The notes: generated by a model not told the origin, from the letters alone. Positions 12,030 to 20,979 are shown, numbered from the stretch's first letter. The stretch: DNA of 64,000 bases from Fremontodendron californicum (GCA_030761205.1 JAULJL010000003.1:31716301-31780300); one strand, 5' to 3'. A program made the numbers and translations.

Positions 12030-12202
12030 ACTGACAGACATCATGGAGAAAACCCATTGGTGAAGACTGACGAGACTCAGCATTTAAGCCGATGACAGTC
12101 TTTGTAGATGCTTGAGAATGGTAAATAGAAGCCATACATGATAGAGAGCGAGCAGCAGCAGCCCCAATGGAACCAGTTGGTAGTCCAACTTGTCTTCTTC
12201 CG
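12030..12202 (-). pseudogene. DUF599 membrane-protein first-exon relic
   Basis: The minus strand reads DKLDYQLVPLGLLLLALYHV followed by WLLFTILKH. It then shifts frame to KTVIGLNAESRQS and back to HQWVFSMMS. Plant DUF599 proteins begin with a similar membrane segment (YLD..LVPLGL....YHVWL) and a conserved TVIG.NA..R..WV..MM motif. The two compensating indels and the lack of an upstream ATG make it a pseudogene fragment. An alternative is an unrelated membrane helix, but the order of three motifs argues against chance. The biochemical function of DUF599 proteins is not known to me. Confidence 0.6.
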
Positions 12203-12387
12203 TTTTTTTTTTTCTTCAGTTTTTCTTTCTTCTGTGTTCAATCTTGAGGGTTGAGGCTCCTGAGAAGGTGAGACAAAAAAGAAAAAACACTCAACAGCTT
12301 TAATCGGAACTGTCCAAAAAACCCCAACAACATATGGAAGAAAAAATTAAAGCGAATAGATCTAGATCTGGAAGATAATATACAAAC

Positions 12388-12454
12388 CTTGGACGATAGG
12401 AGAGGCGAAGAGGAGTAGAGCAAAAAAGAAAACCCTGAAACTTTTCATCGCCAT
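12388..12454 (-). pseudogene. Signal-peptide first exon (possibly TRAP-alpha-like)
   Basis: An ATG at 12454 (minus strand) opens MAMKSFRVFFFALLLF and ASPIVQ, a clear hydrophobic signal sequence. It is followed by CAAG at 12388 and an intron-like GTTTGT. The pattern (RVxFxALLxxASPxxQ) resembles the start of the plant translocon-associated protein alpha subunit of the ER membrane, but 22 residues are too few to be sure. No continuation exon is visible downstream. It sits at the head of the captured series and could supply a start codon to a chimeric transcript. Confidence 0.4.
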
Positions 12455-12712
12455 TTTCGACAGTTCTTTTTTTCCTGAAAGAAAAGGGAAAATTTTCAGA
12501 TCAAGATTTTTTTCCAGAGAGAAATTGATTTTTCAGGGGCTTTGTTCCAATAGAGATTAAGGTTTCAACTTTTTCTTTTTCATCTTTGTTTCACCGAGTT
12601 AACCGGTTATTTCATTTTTTATTTTTATTTTTTACTTCAACGGCTCAGATGAACTAAATTTTATCTAAAGGTCAGAATTTCTTAAAGCCTATGAGAAGCT
12701 TATTATAAGAGA

Positions 12713-13700
12713 CTTTCTTTAGAATTTTCCGGAGACTAGGACACCTTAAAAATCTTAGTTACTTTCCTCTGTCTTTGGTTTTTTTATTTTATTTTATATA
12801 TAAATTGTTTTCATTGATTTGTGGTGGGTTTGTTTTGCATTATTTTTTTTTGGTTTCTTTTGCAGGCTTTCACTAAAAATTAAAATTTGCTTTTGTTGTT
12901 GAAAGAATCTTGAATCTCTTGAAGGCGAAAATTGTTTAAAATGGATTAACCAGAATTACATAAAGTTTTTTTTTTAAATGAAAGTGAAAATAGTATTGAA
13001 CTTGACAGATTACAAATTGAACGAAAAAGAAAAAATGTTCGAGTAAACTTGAAATTGCGAAGCTTTCCCTATTCTTTTTATTTAATCCAAGTAGCTTCCC
13101 TCTTAAGGTCTTAGAAAAAAAAAAGAGTAAGGAATTATATAAAACTGGCTATTGGAAGTTCGAACTAGAGTGAAATATGAAAAGACGCGACACTTTATAT
13201 GTCCGAGTAATAAAGAGCGTTTGCATGATTGATTGCTCTTAGCATTCCTCCCCTTACAAAAGCAACACAATCTGGCAAAGCAGAGAGGGGGCACAAGAAC
13301 ACAGACGGCAATTAGGCAAAAAAAAAAATCAAGATCAAAAGAAAGATTAAAGGGCTCGAAAAAACTAATTTTCTTGAACCTTTGATTTGGTCTTTCTAAA
13401 AAAAAAAATTGGGGTTTAAGCAACATCAAGAAAAATACACAATTTGGCAAAAAAAAAAAAAAAAAAATCTTAATGAAAAAAAAAAAAACAAGAGAGAGCT
13501 ATGGAGTTTTCTGGTAGGTTAAAAGGAAGAAAAGGGAAGAGTGGGGGAAAGGTCTAGATTTGGGCCGCTGGGCATCCTAATTCCTTTAGGAATTTAGGTT
13601 TGAAGAAAGCTATTTTTAAGAATAGAAAATAAGAGGGAAGAAGGATGAAACAAGCAAAAAAAATCAAAAAAGGAAAACGGGTAAAGAAAAGCTAAGAGGG
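12713..13700. other. No supported gene
   Basis: The stretch contains homopolymer A and T runs (for example about 13450-13490) and moderately gene-like sequence around 13100-13330. A 115-codon minus-strand frame at 13103-13450 is rich in F, L and C, crosses A-runs and has no motif, so it is not called. The right border is the GAGGG target site of the LTR element at 13701. Confidence 0.4.
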
Positions 13701-14001
13701 TGTTACAGGTCATTTTCTGTGTGTTAGTTTCTGGTAAGTAGCTGGTAGTGGAAAATAGGCTAGGCCTGTTTGTACTAGCCTATGAGGGCCAAGCCCAAGT
13801 AAAATAATGATAGTCAAGCTTGGAATAGCTGTTAGGGGTAATATCATATATATTGTGGGATTTCACATTGAAGGAGAATCAATGAAAATATTCTGAAATT
13901 GCTCCCCTCTCTTTCTCTTTAAATTCTCTTCTTCTTCTATAATCTTCTATTTTTTCTTGTTCTTTCTCTGGATTCTTTCTGTTACAGGTTAGTCCACATC
14001 A
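13701..14001 (+). repeat. 5' LTR of the chaperone-carrying element (301 bp)
   Basis: It begins TGTTACAGGTCATTTTCTG and ends GTCCACATCA. It matches 16907-17197 along its whole length; the main difference is a roughly 10-bp segment near 13801-13820 (TAATGATAGTCAAGCTTGG) that is shorter in the 3' copy. The short length resembles SMART/TRIM-class or small LTR elements. Confidence 0.9.
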
Positions 14002-14002
14002 T

Positions 14003-14014
14003 TGGTATCAGAGC
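14003..14014 (+). promoter_or_regulatory. Primer-binding site, initiator tRNA-Met type
   Basis: TGGTATCAGAGC lies one base after the 5' LTR. This is the standard plant retrotransposon primer site complementary to the 3' end of initiator tRNA-Met, and it sets the element's orientation as plus. Confidence 0.93.
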
Positions 14015-14039
14015 CTCGTGACTGGCCATGATGAACGGA

Positions 14040-14470
14040 CACAGTTGTGACAAGAATTGGAGCGCCTAGAATCCAAGCTCGATAGCATGTTGGAGCGAAT
14101 GTGTACTGAGCTGCGGAGTGACTTGCATGCTAGGTTAGCAAATCTAAAAAATCTGAGCACAAGGATGACCCAGATGAGCCAGATGTTCGATGAAATGATG
14201 ACAAGAGTGGAAGAAGTAGCCACTGTTAAAAAGGTCAGTAATACTTTGGGAACTGATTTCTCTGTTGGGCAATCTTTTATTCATTCATTAGAAGAGTTAT
14301 CTGTTATGGAAAATGGGGATAAAGTTGTAATAGATAGTGAACCTGGTAAACTTCCCTCAATCGAGGCTACCTCATTCAAGTTGATTAAGGAAGTAAAAGG
14401 GGTGAAAGAGGATATGTATAGAACAGATTTGGAGATTGTGTGGCTTCAACGAGACTTTGGTATATGTTAG
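14040..14470 (+). pseudogene. Gag-leader-like coiled-coil remnant
   Basis: A 137-codon frame (ATG at 14057) follows the primer site. Its first 60 residues are charged and heptad-like (MERLESKLDSMLERM, then LANLKNLSTRMTQM). This resembles the short coiled-coil start of gag in plant retrotransposons whose reading frame opens just after TGGTATCAGAGC. No zinc knuckle or capsid motif follows. From about residue 75 the sequence (LEELSVMENGDKVVIDSE, then SFKLIKEVKGVKEDMYRTD) has no match I can name and may be another captured piece. It is probably not a working gag. Confidence 0.4.
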
Positions 14471-14579
14471 TGGAAATTCCTAGACACTGGACAAGCCTCT
14501 AGGATCATGCAATTGGAAGGCAGCTCAGACATACTGGGGATAGAGTTGCTGGACCAAAGTGTGAAAGGGAAATGTCAAG

Positions 14580-14885
14580 AAAATAAGGTTAAAGAGGTGG
14601 GCCATGAGTGGCAACTTATTACCCAATAGAAACCAATTTGGTTGAGGAAGCCAAATGAGATTATAAATGAGAAATGTGCATCGTTCTATAAAAATCTTAC
14701 AAATGATTGGGAGGACCACACAAATTTCTTTGAAGTTTTTTCCAAAAAGATTAAGCTGGGTATTCATGAAGATAGTCCACACAGGGCCAAGCTTGTTGAT
14801 TTGCTTATGTATTCTTCTACCAAGATTGGTGAAGAGATGACCAGCTTAAAAGACTGTATTACTGGGTTGAAGGAAGGAGCTGCTA
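14580..14885 (+). pseudogene. HSP90 middle-domain fragment
   Basis: The frame reads KVKEVGHEWQLITQ, a stop (TAG), KPIWLRKPNEIINEKCASFY and KNLTNDWEDH. It then jumps to FFEVFSKKIKLGIHEDSPHR, AKLVDLL and EEMTSLKDCITGLKEG. These are three consecutive landmarks of cytosolic HSP90, the ATP-driven chaperone: HEW..N..KPIW.RKPEEI, SLTNDWEDH and KLGIHEDSQNRAKLADLLR. About 100 residues of the middle domain between NDWEDH and the KLGIHED block are deleted. No intron interrupts it. The internal stop and deletion rule out chaperone function. The fragment ends near 14885, where unrelated sequence precedes the cupin piece. Confidence 0.88.
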
Positions 14886-14934
14886 GGTTCACAAGGCACA
14901 AAGAGTACCTTTATTTTGGTGGCTTGCTTTCGTT

Positions 14935-15725
14935 TGGAGCTGGTATTGCTGGAACTGTCCTTGAATTAGAAGAGAAAGTGACTGCAATCAAGAAGGTTGA
15001 TTCCATTGCTCTTCCTTTTGGTGTTATCACTTGGTGGTATAACAAGGAAGACACGCAACTGGTGGTGCTCTTTATGGGTGATATATCAAAAGGCCACAAA
15101 GTTGGTCAGTTTACTGATTTCCTTTTGACCGGCTCCAAATGGTATCTTCACTAGCTTCACAACTGAGTTTGTAAAGAGAGCATGGGATGTGGATGATGAA
15201 ATCGTTAAGGCCCTCGTCGGCAAGCAAATAAGCAAAGGCATTGTCAAGCTTGATGCCAATGTTAAGATGCCTGAACCGAAGCTGGATCATCGACAAGGAA
15301 TGGCCTGGAACTGTGAGGAAGCTCCATTGGACACTGATATTAAGAATGCTGGCAATGTTGTAGTGTTGAATAAAAAAATATTCCCTTAGTTGGTTAGGTT
15401 GGGCTTGGTGTTGATCTTGTTAGGTTGGAAGGAAATGCCATGTGCTCTCCTGGGTTCTCTTGTGATTCAGCACTGCAGGTGGCATACATTGTTAGGGGTA
15501 GTGGCTGTCTCCAAGTAGTCAATATCGATGGCAAAAGAGTCTTGGAAACCGTTGTCAAGATAGGTAATCTGTTGACTATACCAAGGTTCTTTGTTGTTTT
15601 GAAGATTGCTGATCCAAATGGTCTGTCATGGTTCTCTATCATCAACACTCCCAACCCTGTATTCACCCATTTGAATGGAATCATTGGGGTTTGGAAGACA
15701 CTATCTCCTGACGTTCTTCAGGCAG
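14935..15725 (+). pseudogene. 11S-globulin-like cupin (At1g07750 type) nearly full copy
   Basis: The sequence starts at GIAGTVLELEEKVTAIKK and runs through LPFGVITWWYNKEDTQLVVL, GQFTDFLLTGS, EFVKRAWDVDDEIVKALVGK, MCSPGFSCDSALQVAYIVRG and SWFSIINTPNPVFTHLNG to WKTLSPDVLQAAF. This follows the two-domain cupin fold of the legumin-like proteins typified by Arabidopsis At1g07750 and At2g28680, from within cupin 1 to near the C-terminus. One extra A near 15138 (AAATGG for AATGG) shifts the frame after LLTGS, and a stop follows the IFPLVG region (about 15390), so it falls into three overlapping frames. No intron is present, pointing to an mRNA source. The first 60-70 residues and the last residues are missing. 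Confidence 0.85.
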
Positions 15726-16030
15726 CTTTCCATTTGTCTAGTGTGTCCATGCTTCTCTGGCTGCATTTTGCTTCCTTTATCTTTGGTGGGTACACAACCC
15801 TCTTCATGTTTGAGCTCCTCTTTGAGCTTTTGGTGTTGGTGGGTTACATGGCAGTGTACACACATAACATAATTGACCAAGATTTTGCAAGCAGAAGCTA
15901 ATATTGCTAAGGCAATTGGTGGGGCAACCATGGTTTCAACATTTGCTGATATAGAGGGGGAGGAAACTTTTGAGTTATCACTTCTTGGATTTTTTGAATC
16001 TCTATTACTTATATCGGGGGTTCACAATTT
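15726..16030 (+). pseudogene. Unidentified captured segment between cupin and HSP70
   Basis: After the cupin C-terminus the frame continues into a hydrophobic stretch (LLWLHFASFIFGGYTTLFMF, then ELLFELLVLVGYMAVYTH, about 15750-15870) that looks like two membrane helices. A second frame from 15873 reads ILQAEANIAKAIGGATMVST and then a low-similarity run up to the HSP70 piece. I do not recognise either. They may come from one or two further host transcripts or be decayed retroelement sequence. Confidence 0.35.
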
Positions 16031-16485
16031 GCTTCCTCTTGATGTCACGCCTCTTAGCCTTGATGTTGAGAATGTTGGTGGCACACTGACAGTTTTGATT
16101 ATAAGGAAAACGTCAATTTCCACCAAGAAGGAGCAGATTTTCTCAACTTATTTTGATAATCAGCCTGGAGTGTTAATTCAGGTCTATGAAGGTGAAGAGG
16201 CTAGAACCAAGGACAATAACTTGCTTAGCAACTTCGAGCTTACAAGCATCCTACCAGCACAAAAAGGTATTCCTCTTATTAGTGTCTGCTTTGACATTAA
16301 TGCAAATGGTATCTTGAATATGTCTGTTGAGGATAGGACTACAAGAGTGAAGAACAAGATCATAATTGAAAGAATTGATGGCATTGATGACAATGGGAAG
16401 ACTGAGTAAGGAAAAAATCGAAAGAATGGTGCAAGTGGCAGATAGATACAAAACAGAGGATGAGGAGGTGAAGAAAAATGTGGAG
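16031..16485 (+). pseudogene. HSP70 substrate-binding-domain fragment
   Basis: The frame reads LLPLDVTPLSLDVENVGGTL, STKKEQIFSTYFDNQPGVLI, QVYEGEEARTKDNNLLSNFE, VCFDINANGILNMSVEDRTT and KNKIIIE. After a small insertion and frame change it reads GRLSKEKIERMVQVADRYKT then EDEEVKKNVEA. These are the linker (DVTPLSLG), the beta-sandwich peptide-binding domain and the start of the alpha lid of cytosolic HSP70. The ATPase domain is absent. In the family the residues before LLLLDVTPLSLG belong to the ATPase domain; here they are replaced by unrelated sequence. No introns are seen. It cannot fold as a complete chaperone. Confidence 0.9.
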
Positions 16486-16890
16486 GCAACTACAAGGTTC
16501 TTGAACAAGGCAGTGATGACAGTAGCTAAAGGGTTGGTCCTTGTCCTTGAGCAATATCCCCATCCCATTGGGACTTACAGGGGTGCTGGAGTTGGTTCTT
16601 GGGTCTATGACATTCATTCCCTTTGGATTCCAGCTATTGAAGAAGTTTTCACTAGTGCCTTTAAATTAAGAAATAGTTGCAAAGATATGAATGTAGTGGC
16701 TATTCTTGCTAGAGTTGCAAAATAGCATGGTATGATTCAAACTGACTTCTTCCACACCAATGTACACCTTCTGAAGACCTTGGTTACTAATACCAGCATT
16801 GATGCCCTGAGGAAGTTGATTGGATTGCTTGAAATAGGGATGAAGGTATCACAAGTACTGCAGTTTTCGTCCTTAAGGACAAGGATGTTT
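16486..16890 (+). pseudogene. Unidentified captured segment after HSP70
   Basis: The frame continues from the HSP70 lid into TRFLNKAVMTVAKGLVLVLE, GAGVGSWVYDIHSLWIPAIE, VFTSAFKLRNSCKDMNVVAI and LARVAK, then a stop at 16722. Beyond it a second run reads HGMIQTDFFHTNVHLLKTLV then DALRKLIGLLEIGMKVSQVL. The composition is that of a normal soluble protein and not of repeat DNA, so it is probably a further captured host exon set. I cannot name the family. Confidence 0.4.
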
Positions 16891-16892
16891 TG

Positions 16893-16906
16893 AAAGGAAG
16901 GGGAAT
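16893..16906 (+). promoter_or_regulatory. Polypurine tract of the chaperone-carrying element
   Basis: AAAGGAAGGGGAAT lies directly before the 3' LTR start TGTTA (16907). This is the expected second-strand primer position. Confidence 0.85.
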
Positions 16907-17197
16907 TGTTATAGGTCATTTTCTGTGTGTTAGTTTCTGGTAGGTAGCTAGTAGTGGAAAATAGGTTAGGCTTGTTTGTACTAGCCCATGAGGGCTAGGC
17001 CCAAGTAAAGTATTTTGAATAGCTGTTAGGGGTAATATCATATATATTGTGGGATTTCACACTGAAGGAGAATCAATGAAAATATTTTGAAATTGCTCTC
17101 CTCTCTTTCTCTCTAAATTCTCTTCTTCTTCTTCTGTAATCTTCTATTTTGTCTTGTTCTTCTCTGGATTCTTTCTATTACAGGTTGGTCCACATCA
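16907..17197 (+). repeat. 3' LTR of the chaperone-carrying element (291 bp)
   Basis: It begins TGTTATAGGTCATTTTCTG and ends GTCCACATCA, matching 13701-14001 with scattered substitutions and a small length difference. The divergence means the element is not very recent. TAGGG follows as the probable target duplication. Confidence 0.9.
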
Positions 17198-17556
17198 TAG
17201 GGTTTAGAAAATTTCAAAAGGTTGGATTGGTTTCGGGGGTTTTTGTTGAGAGAATAATCAAAACAAAAGAATGGAAATAGTTGTTGGTGGTGACCAAGAC
17301 CGGTGGTAACCAGCGGCAACAATGTTCCTAAAACTATTAAGGGAAAGGAAGCAACGATTTTTTTTTAGAAGGAGGGAGGAAGGAGGCAGCGGCTGCCACA
17401 GGAAAGCATAATAAGGTTTTTTTAACCCGTAAAGAAAATCATCCCTTCTGAAAGACAACATTGAAGAGGCCTATTTCTAAATTGTTACCATTTTTTTTTA
17501 CAAAGGGTTCAAAATATACCATATGCACTGCAGTAAGTTAATCTTGTTTCAAGGTA
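17198..17556. other. No recognised feature
   Basis: This is the host flank between the LTR element and the Helitron cluster. Short open frames on the minus strand show no motif. Confidence 0.4.
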
Positions 17557-17742
17557 TCTATATTATTAATAAAGGATTATTATCTCTTGCATGGATAGTG
17601 GAGTTTAAAAGATTTCATAAACGAGGTTGATAGAAGTGACACGTAATCTTTAGGGTATACTTAAAAAATAAATTTAAAAAATAAATAGTACATATGAGAG
17701 CTTCTGAATCCCGCTTGTGGAGTTAAAAAATTTCATTACTAG
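17557..17742 (+). mobile_element. Possible short Helitron (186 bp)
   Basis: TCTATATTATTAATAAAGG starts at 17557 after an A, and CTAG at 17739-17742 is followed by T. The hairpin before CTAG is poor (only CCGCTTGTGG-like pairing about 20 bp upstream), so the 3' end is less certain than the 5' end. Confidence 0.5.
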
Positions 17743-17835
17743 TGTATCAAAGACGGACTCATTAATAAAATGATTGATTTAATTTGATGTCATTGACTCA
17801 AGTGATACCAACTTAATTGGTGAAATGAAATAAAA
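17743..17835 (+). mobile_element. Truncated Helitron-family relic
   Basis: The stretch with TCATTGACTCAAGTGATACC is a diverged copy of the subterminal hairpin region of the next element (GTCACGAGTCAAGTGACACC). It lacks both termini. Confidence 0.5.
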
Positions 17836-18106
17836 TCTATACTAATTATAAAAGGGCTACTGAGTTTGGTGTCACGAGTCAAGTGACACCAACTAAGTTG
17901 ATAAATTTGCAAAATAATCAAATAATTTATAATATTAAATAATAAAATTAGATATTAATGTTTTTTTATTTTTATAAAATACTTTTTAAAACAAAAATTA
18001 CATATTTCTTAAACAAAAACTATCCTCTCTTTTTAAAAAACTAACTTATATTTTTCTTCTAAAATACTCTCTTCCACCCACACAGTGGGGGGGGGACAAA
18101 TTCTAG
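17836..18106 (+). mobile_element. Complete short Helitron (271 bp)
   Basis: It starts TCTATACTAATTATAAAAG after A at 17835 and ends with a GC-rich hairpin (CCCAC-ACA-GTGGG at about 18076-18089, extended by a G run), then CTAG at 18103-18106 followed by T. A perfect palindrome near the 5' end (GGTGTCAC, loop GAGTCAA, GTGACACC, 17868-17890) is part of the family. It has no coding capacity. Confidence 0.82.
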
Positions 18107-18111
18107 TATAA

Positions 18112-18167
18112 TCTGTATTAATTATGAAATGGCTGATTAAGTTTGGTATCACAAGTCAAGTGGCACC
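18112..18167 (+). mobile_element. 5' end of a third Helitron, cut by element B
   Basis: TCTGTATTAATTATGAAATG begins here after an A, six bases after the previous element's CTAG. It includes a variant of the same subterminal palindrome (GGTATCACAAGTCAAGTGGC). It is interrupted at 18168 by the LTR of element B. The missing part should lie beyond the right edge of the window, after B. Confidence 0.7.
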
Positions 18168-18560
18168 TGTAGCCACCTAATTTTGTCCAGATGGATTAAG
18201 CCTCGAGTCAAGTCCCAACTCAAAATATGAGTCCAATGATCAAGTACTTAAATTGCCAATTTTTAACTCGATCCTTTTATCCTTTTACCCGATTTCTTAA
18301 ATCAAGTTCGATAAGTTGTTAACCGGATTTGACTTGTCTTCAAATTCAAATCATCAATAGGACTTGTTTTGTTGAACACAATTTGGTTAAACTTGAAGTT
18401 GGGGTTTAAATTATTGGGGTCCGGTATTGCTAAATCATATTTTAAAGTTGGATTTTAATTTTAATTGGGCTTAATTGGATTTTCGATTTTTGTTTTGAAT
18501 TTCATTTTGGCATGAACCTATAGGGCTTAGTTAATATTAGACCAAATATTTTGTGCTTAG

Positions 18561-19238
18561 ATGCCCAAATTGAAAGCCCAACAGCACCTTCGGGCCACAT
18601 CCATTCGGCCTAGCCGAAAGCACCCCAGTAGGCCCACCACAAGCCAGGCCGGGCACCATCACCAAGCCTGCTGCCCTGAAACCCACCTACACTGCCCCCT
18701 GGCAGTAGCCAGCAACCCCTCACGAAACCCACCTACCCTGCACTGCCCAGCCACCCTAGCCAACCTTGCCCCACGCCACCACCCTAAACAAACCCAGCAC
18801 TGCACACACAACAGCAGCTACACCCACACGCCACCCTTACCCCTCTGCTTCCCTACCCCCAGTAGCCAGCAGCTCCCCATGCCACCATCCTACCCTCTAC
18901 CTTTACCACTTGCACCACACAACCATAAAAACCCACCAGAAAACCAAAACAAAGGGCTCCCCTCCCTTCATCAAAAAAAGACCATACCACCAGCACACAC
19001 AGGAGACCATCCTCCAACAAACAGAACAGAACACCAAAAAAAAAACCCCAAACCCAAATACAAAAAGCTCTCAGCTTTCCCCCCACTTTCGGGTACTACC
19101 CACATACACCAACACACACCCAAACAAAAAAGCAGCAACAAACACCCACCAGAAATAAAAAACCTTATCAAAGAACAAAAAAACCATAAACAAAAACACC
19201 TATGGGGTTTCGGTTTTCTTGATGTTGGAGGAGTTTGA
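18561..19238 (+). other. Pro/His-rich open frame inside element B LTR, unlikely a gene
   Basis: A 225-codon frame is open because the DNA is a C- and A-rich, stop-poor stretch. The product would be rich in Pro, His, Thr and Lys with no fold signature. The first 70 codons are also open in the 3' LTR copy (37159-37380) with few changes. The rest of the copy (51306 onward) carries stops in the same frame. I regard it as LTR sequence composition, not a protein, though short Pro-rich LTR frames recur in such elements. Confidence 0.3.
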
Positions 19239-19644
19239 GAGTGATTTTTGGAGATCACAACGGTGAAGAGGAAGGTCTTGGGTAAACATACTGAAATTTG
19301 GGCCAAATCCGATGGTGGAAACGTCGGGACTGTGGAAAGGAATGCCACGACCTTTCGGGTTAGATCTAAGATTTAGAAAAAACTAAGGCCATATTTGGAA
19401 AGAGGAGGTCAAAACGATTCTGGGGTGAAATTTTGAGGTTGATCGGCCACCGACGAGCGACAACGGATGACAGAGGCGACAGCCGATGCGGCGATCCATT
19501 ACCGGACATGGGTTGGGGCTGCCGGTTTTTGGATTCCTTTTATAGAGAAGTGAGAGAGTCTGGGGAGAGAGAGAGAGAGAGAGAGAGAGGGAAGAGTGAA
19601 AATGAAATAAAAAAAAATTCATTTTTAGGTTTATATAGAAACTG

Positions 19645-19660
19645 AAAACGGCGCCGTTTT
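19645..19660. promoter_or_regulatory. Perfect palindrome near LTR TATA box
   Basis: AAAACGGCGCCGTTTT lies 12 bp after the TATATAG box of B's 5' LTR. In the 3' LTR the TATA-palindrome segment is tandemly duplicated (about 52162-52220) and the palindromes are broken by changes. It is a possible transcription-factor site for the LTR promoter. Confidence 0.45.
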
Positions 19661-20979
19661 GGGAGAGTGAGGGTCTGCGCGCAGACCCGAGATTCGCGCG
19701 CCTGACTCGCGTGCTGGGGGAAGAAAAAAGAAAAAAAAATAAAAAAAAGAGAAAAAGAAAAGAAAAAAAAGGAAAAGAAAGGAAAGAAAAGGAAAGATAA
19801 GTAAAGAAAAAGGAAAAAGGAAAAAGAAAAAGAATAATAAGTAAAAGAAAGGAGCAAATCGAGAAACGACATTGGCATGCGTTAGGAGGTTCGGCTCAGT
19901 AATCTAAACTCCGGGACACAATATTTTGAGTATGATTTTACTTATTTGTTTATGTATTTATTTATTCGTTTGTTTTAAACATACATTTTTATTTATTTGT
20001 TTTTAATAGATAAGTGTTTTTAAAATGTGTGAAAATAATGAATAAAATTTTAGAAAAATTATTGTTATTTCCTTGTTAAATAGAAAAGAGAGATGATGTG
20101 ATATCGTGAAATGATTTTGGTACTTCTACCAAGTTGTTGGGGAGGTTCTTATGGTTTTCTCATGAGATATAATTATTCTCGTTTTTATGAAATAACGCGA
20201 GCATTAACGTGTGAAATAATAATTTCTTAAATTCCTCCAAGTTGTTGGAGAATCTAGGAAATTATCAAACGCAAGTAATTTTCGCGATATTATCAAATAA
20301 TAATAACAAAATAATGGTTAATTAAAGAAAATAAAAAATGAAAACTTGTTTATTTATATTATTGTATTTATCATTTATACATATTCATCTTTGGCATTAT
20401 ATTGTTTAAGGTTACATTTTTAAAATAAAATAAGATAATATTCTCGAACGGTAATAATTCTTGAGTCTCCGCTAGGTTGCTCGGGAGCATTCAACAATTG
20501 TCCATCGTAAAGGAATATCCTTTTGTGAGTGAAATGGAAAATTTTATTGGAAAAATGTCTATATATTCCTCCAAGTTGTTGGGGACTATAGGAAATTTTG
20601 TTGTGACAAAATAGTCCATTTCATTCAAAATAAATTAGTTTATTTTTCAATTAATTTTGAAATTTGATTATGGGAATTATTTTTAAATATCAAAATTAAA
20701 TTCGTTGTTTCAAGATTAAGGATAACACATGATTAAATGGTACCATTTTCAAACGGGCTTGTGCAGGTGCTAATACCTTCCCTACGCGTAATCGTACTCC
20801 CGAACCCAATTTTGTTTTCGCAGAACAAAATCATCTTTTTAATAAGTTTTACTTGATTTTAAAATTTTATTAAAGAGATCAATTTTCTTAGGTGGCCAAT
20901 CACACCTAACCAAAAAAGATTGGTGGCGACTCCCTGTGTATTAAAAATCGTCTAGCGGTCCAAAAACCGTTATGATAGC

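Larger units (their letters stand above)
10098..12712 (-). mobile_element. Gene-fragment-carrying Helitron (5' end uncertain)
   Basis: The 3' end is well supported. On the minus strand, CCACGC-GAA-GCGGGG (a 6-bp stem with one mismatch) is followed by ATTAACA and CTAG (10098-10101), then T. The hairpin with a GCGAAGC core is typical of plant Helitrons. The 5' end is a guess: TCTCTTATAATAAGC on the minus strand, starting at 12712, resembles the TCTATAATATATATAAAAG starts of the other Helitrons here, but it is preceded by G, not A. Between the ends lie exon-sized fragments of at least three host genes, all reading in the element's direction and with intron borders still visible. That is the signature of Helitron gene capture at the DNA level. 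Confidence 0.55.
13701..17197 (+). mobile_element. Small LTR retrotransposon carrying chaperone and cupin fragments
   Basis: Two direct LTRs (13701-14001 and 16907-17197) begin TGTTA and end CACATCA. The 5' LTR is followed at once by a tRNA-Met primer site and the 3' LTR is preceded by a purine tract. GAGGG at 13696-13700 and TAGGG at 17198-17202 are the likely target duplication with one change. The 2.9-kb interior has a short gag-like start but no protease, reverse transcriptase or integrase. It holds fragments of HSP90, an 11S-like cupin and HSP70 plus two unidentified stretches, all in the sense direction and without introns. The element is therefore non-autonomous. Capture most likely went through RNA, by template switching during reverse transcription. 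Confidence 0.88.
18168..20977 (+). repeat. 5' LTR of element B (2810 bp)
   Basis: It starts TGTAGCCACC and ends ...CGTTATGATA, where a CA end is expected (probable C to T change). It contains a GC-rich segment (18560-19240) rich in CACC that forms a 225-codon Pro/His-rich open frame also present in the 3' LTR, a TATATAG box at about 19631, a perfect 16-bp palindrome AAAACGGCGCCGTTTT (19645-19660), a GA microsatellite (about 19563-19590) and a purine-only tract (about 19725-19860). The final 100 bp (GGTGGCCAATCACACCTAAC, then GATTGGTGGCGACTCC) match the end of D's LTR. Confidence 0.85.

Noticed and set aside
13103..13450. 115-codon minus-strand frame
   Set aside because: It crosses A-runs and is Phe/Leu/Cys-rich without any domain; considered chance.
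18561..19238. Host proline-rich protein gene
   Set aside because: The frame lies wholly inside the B LTR and its copy in the 3' LTR is interrupted.
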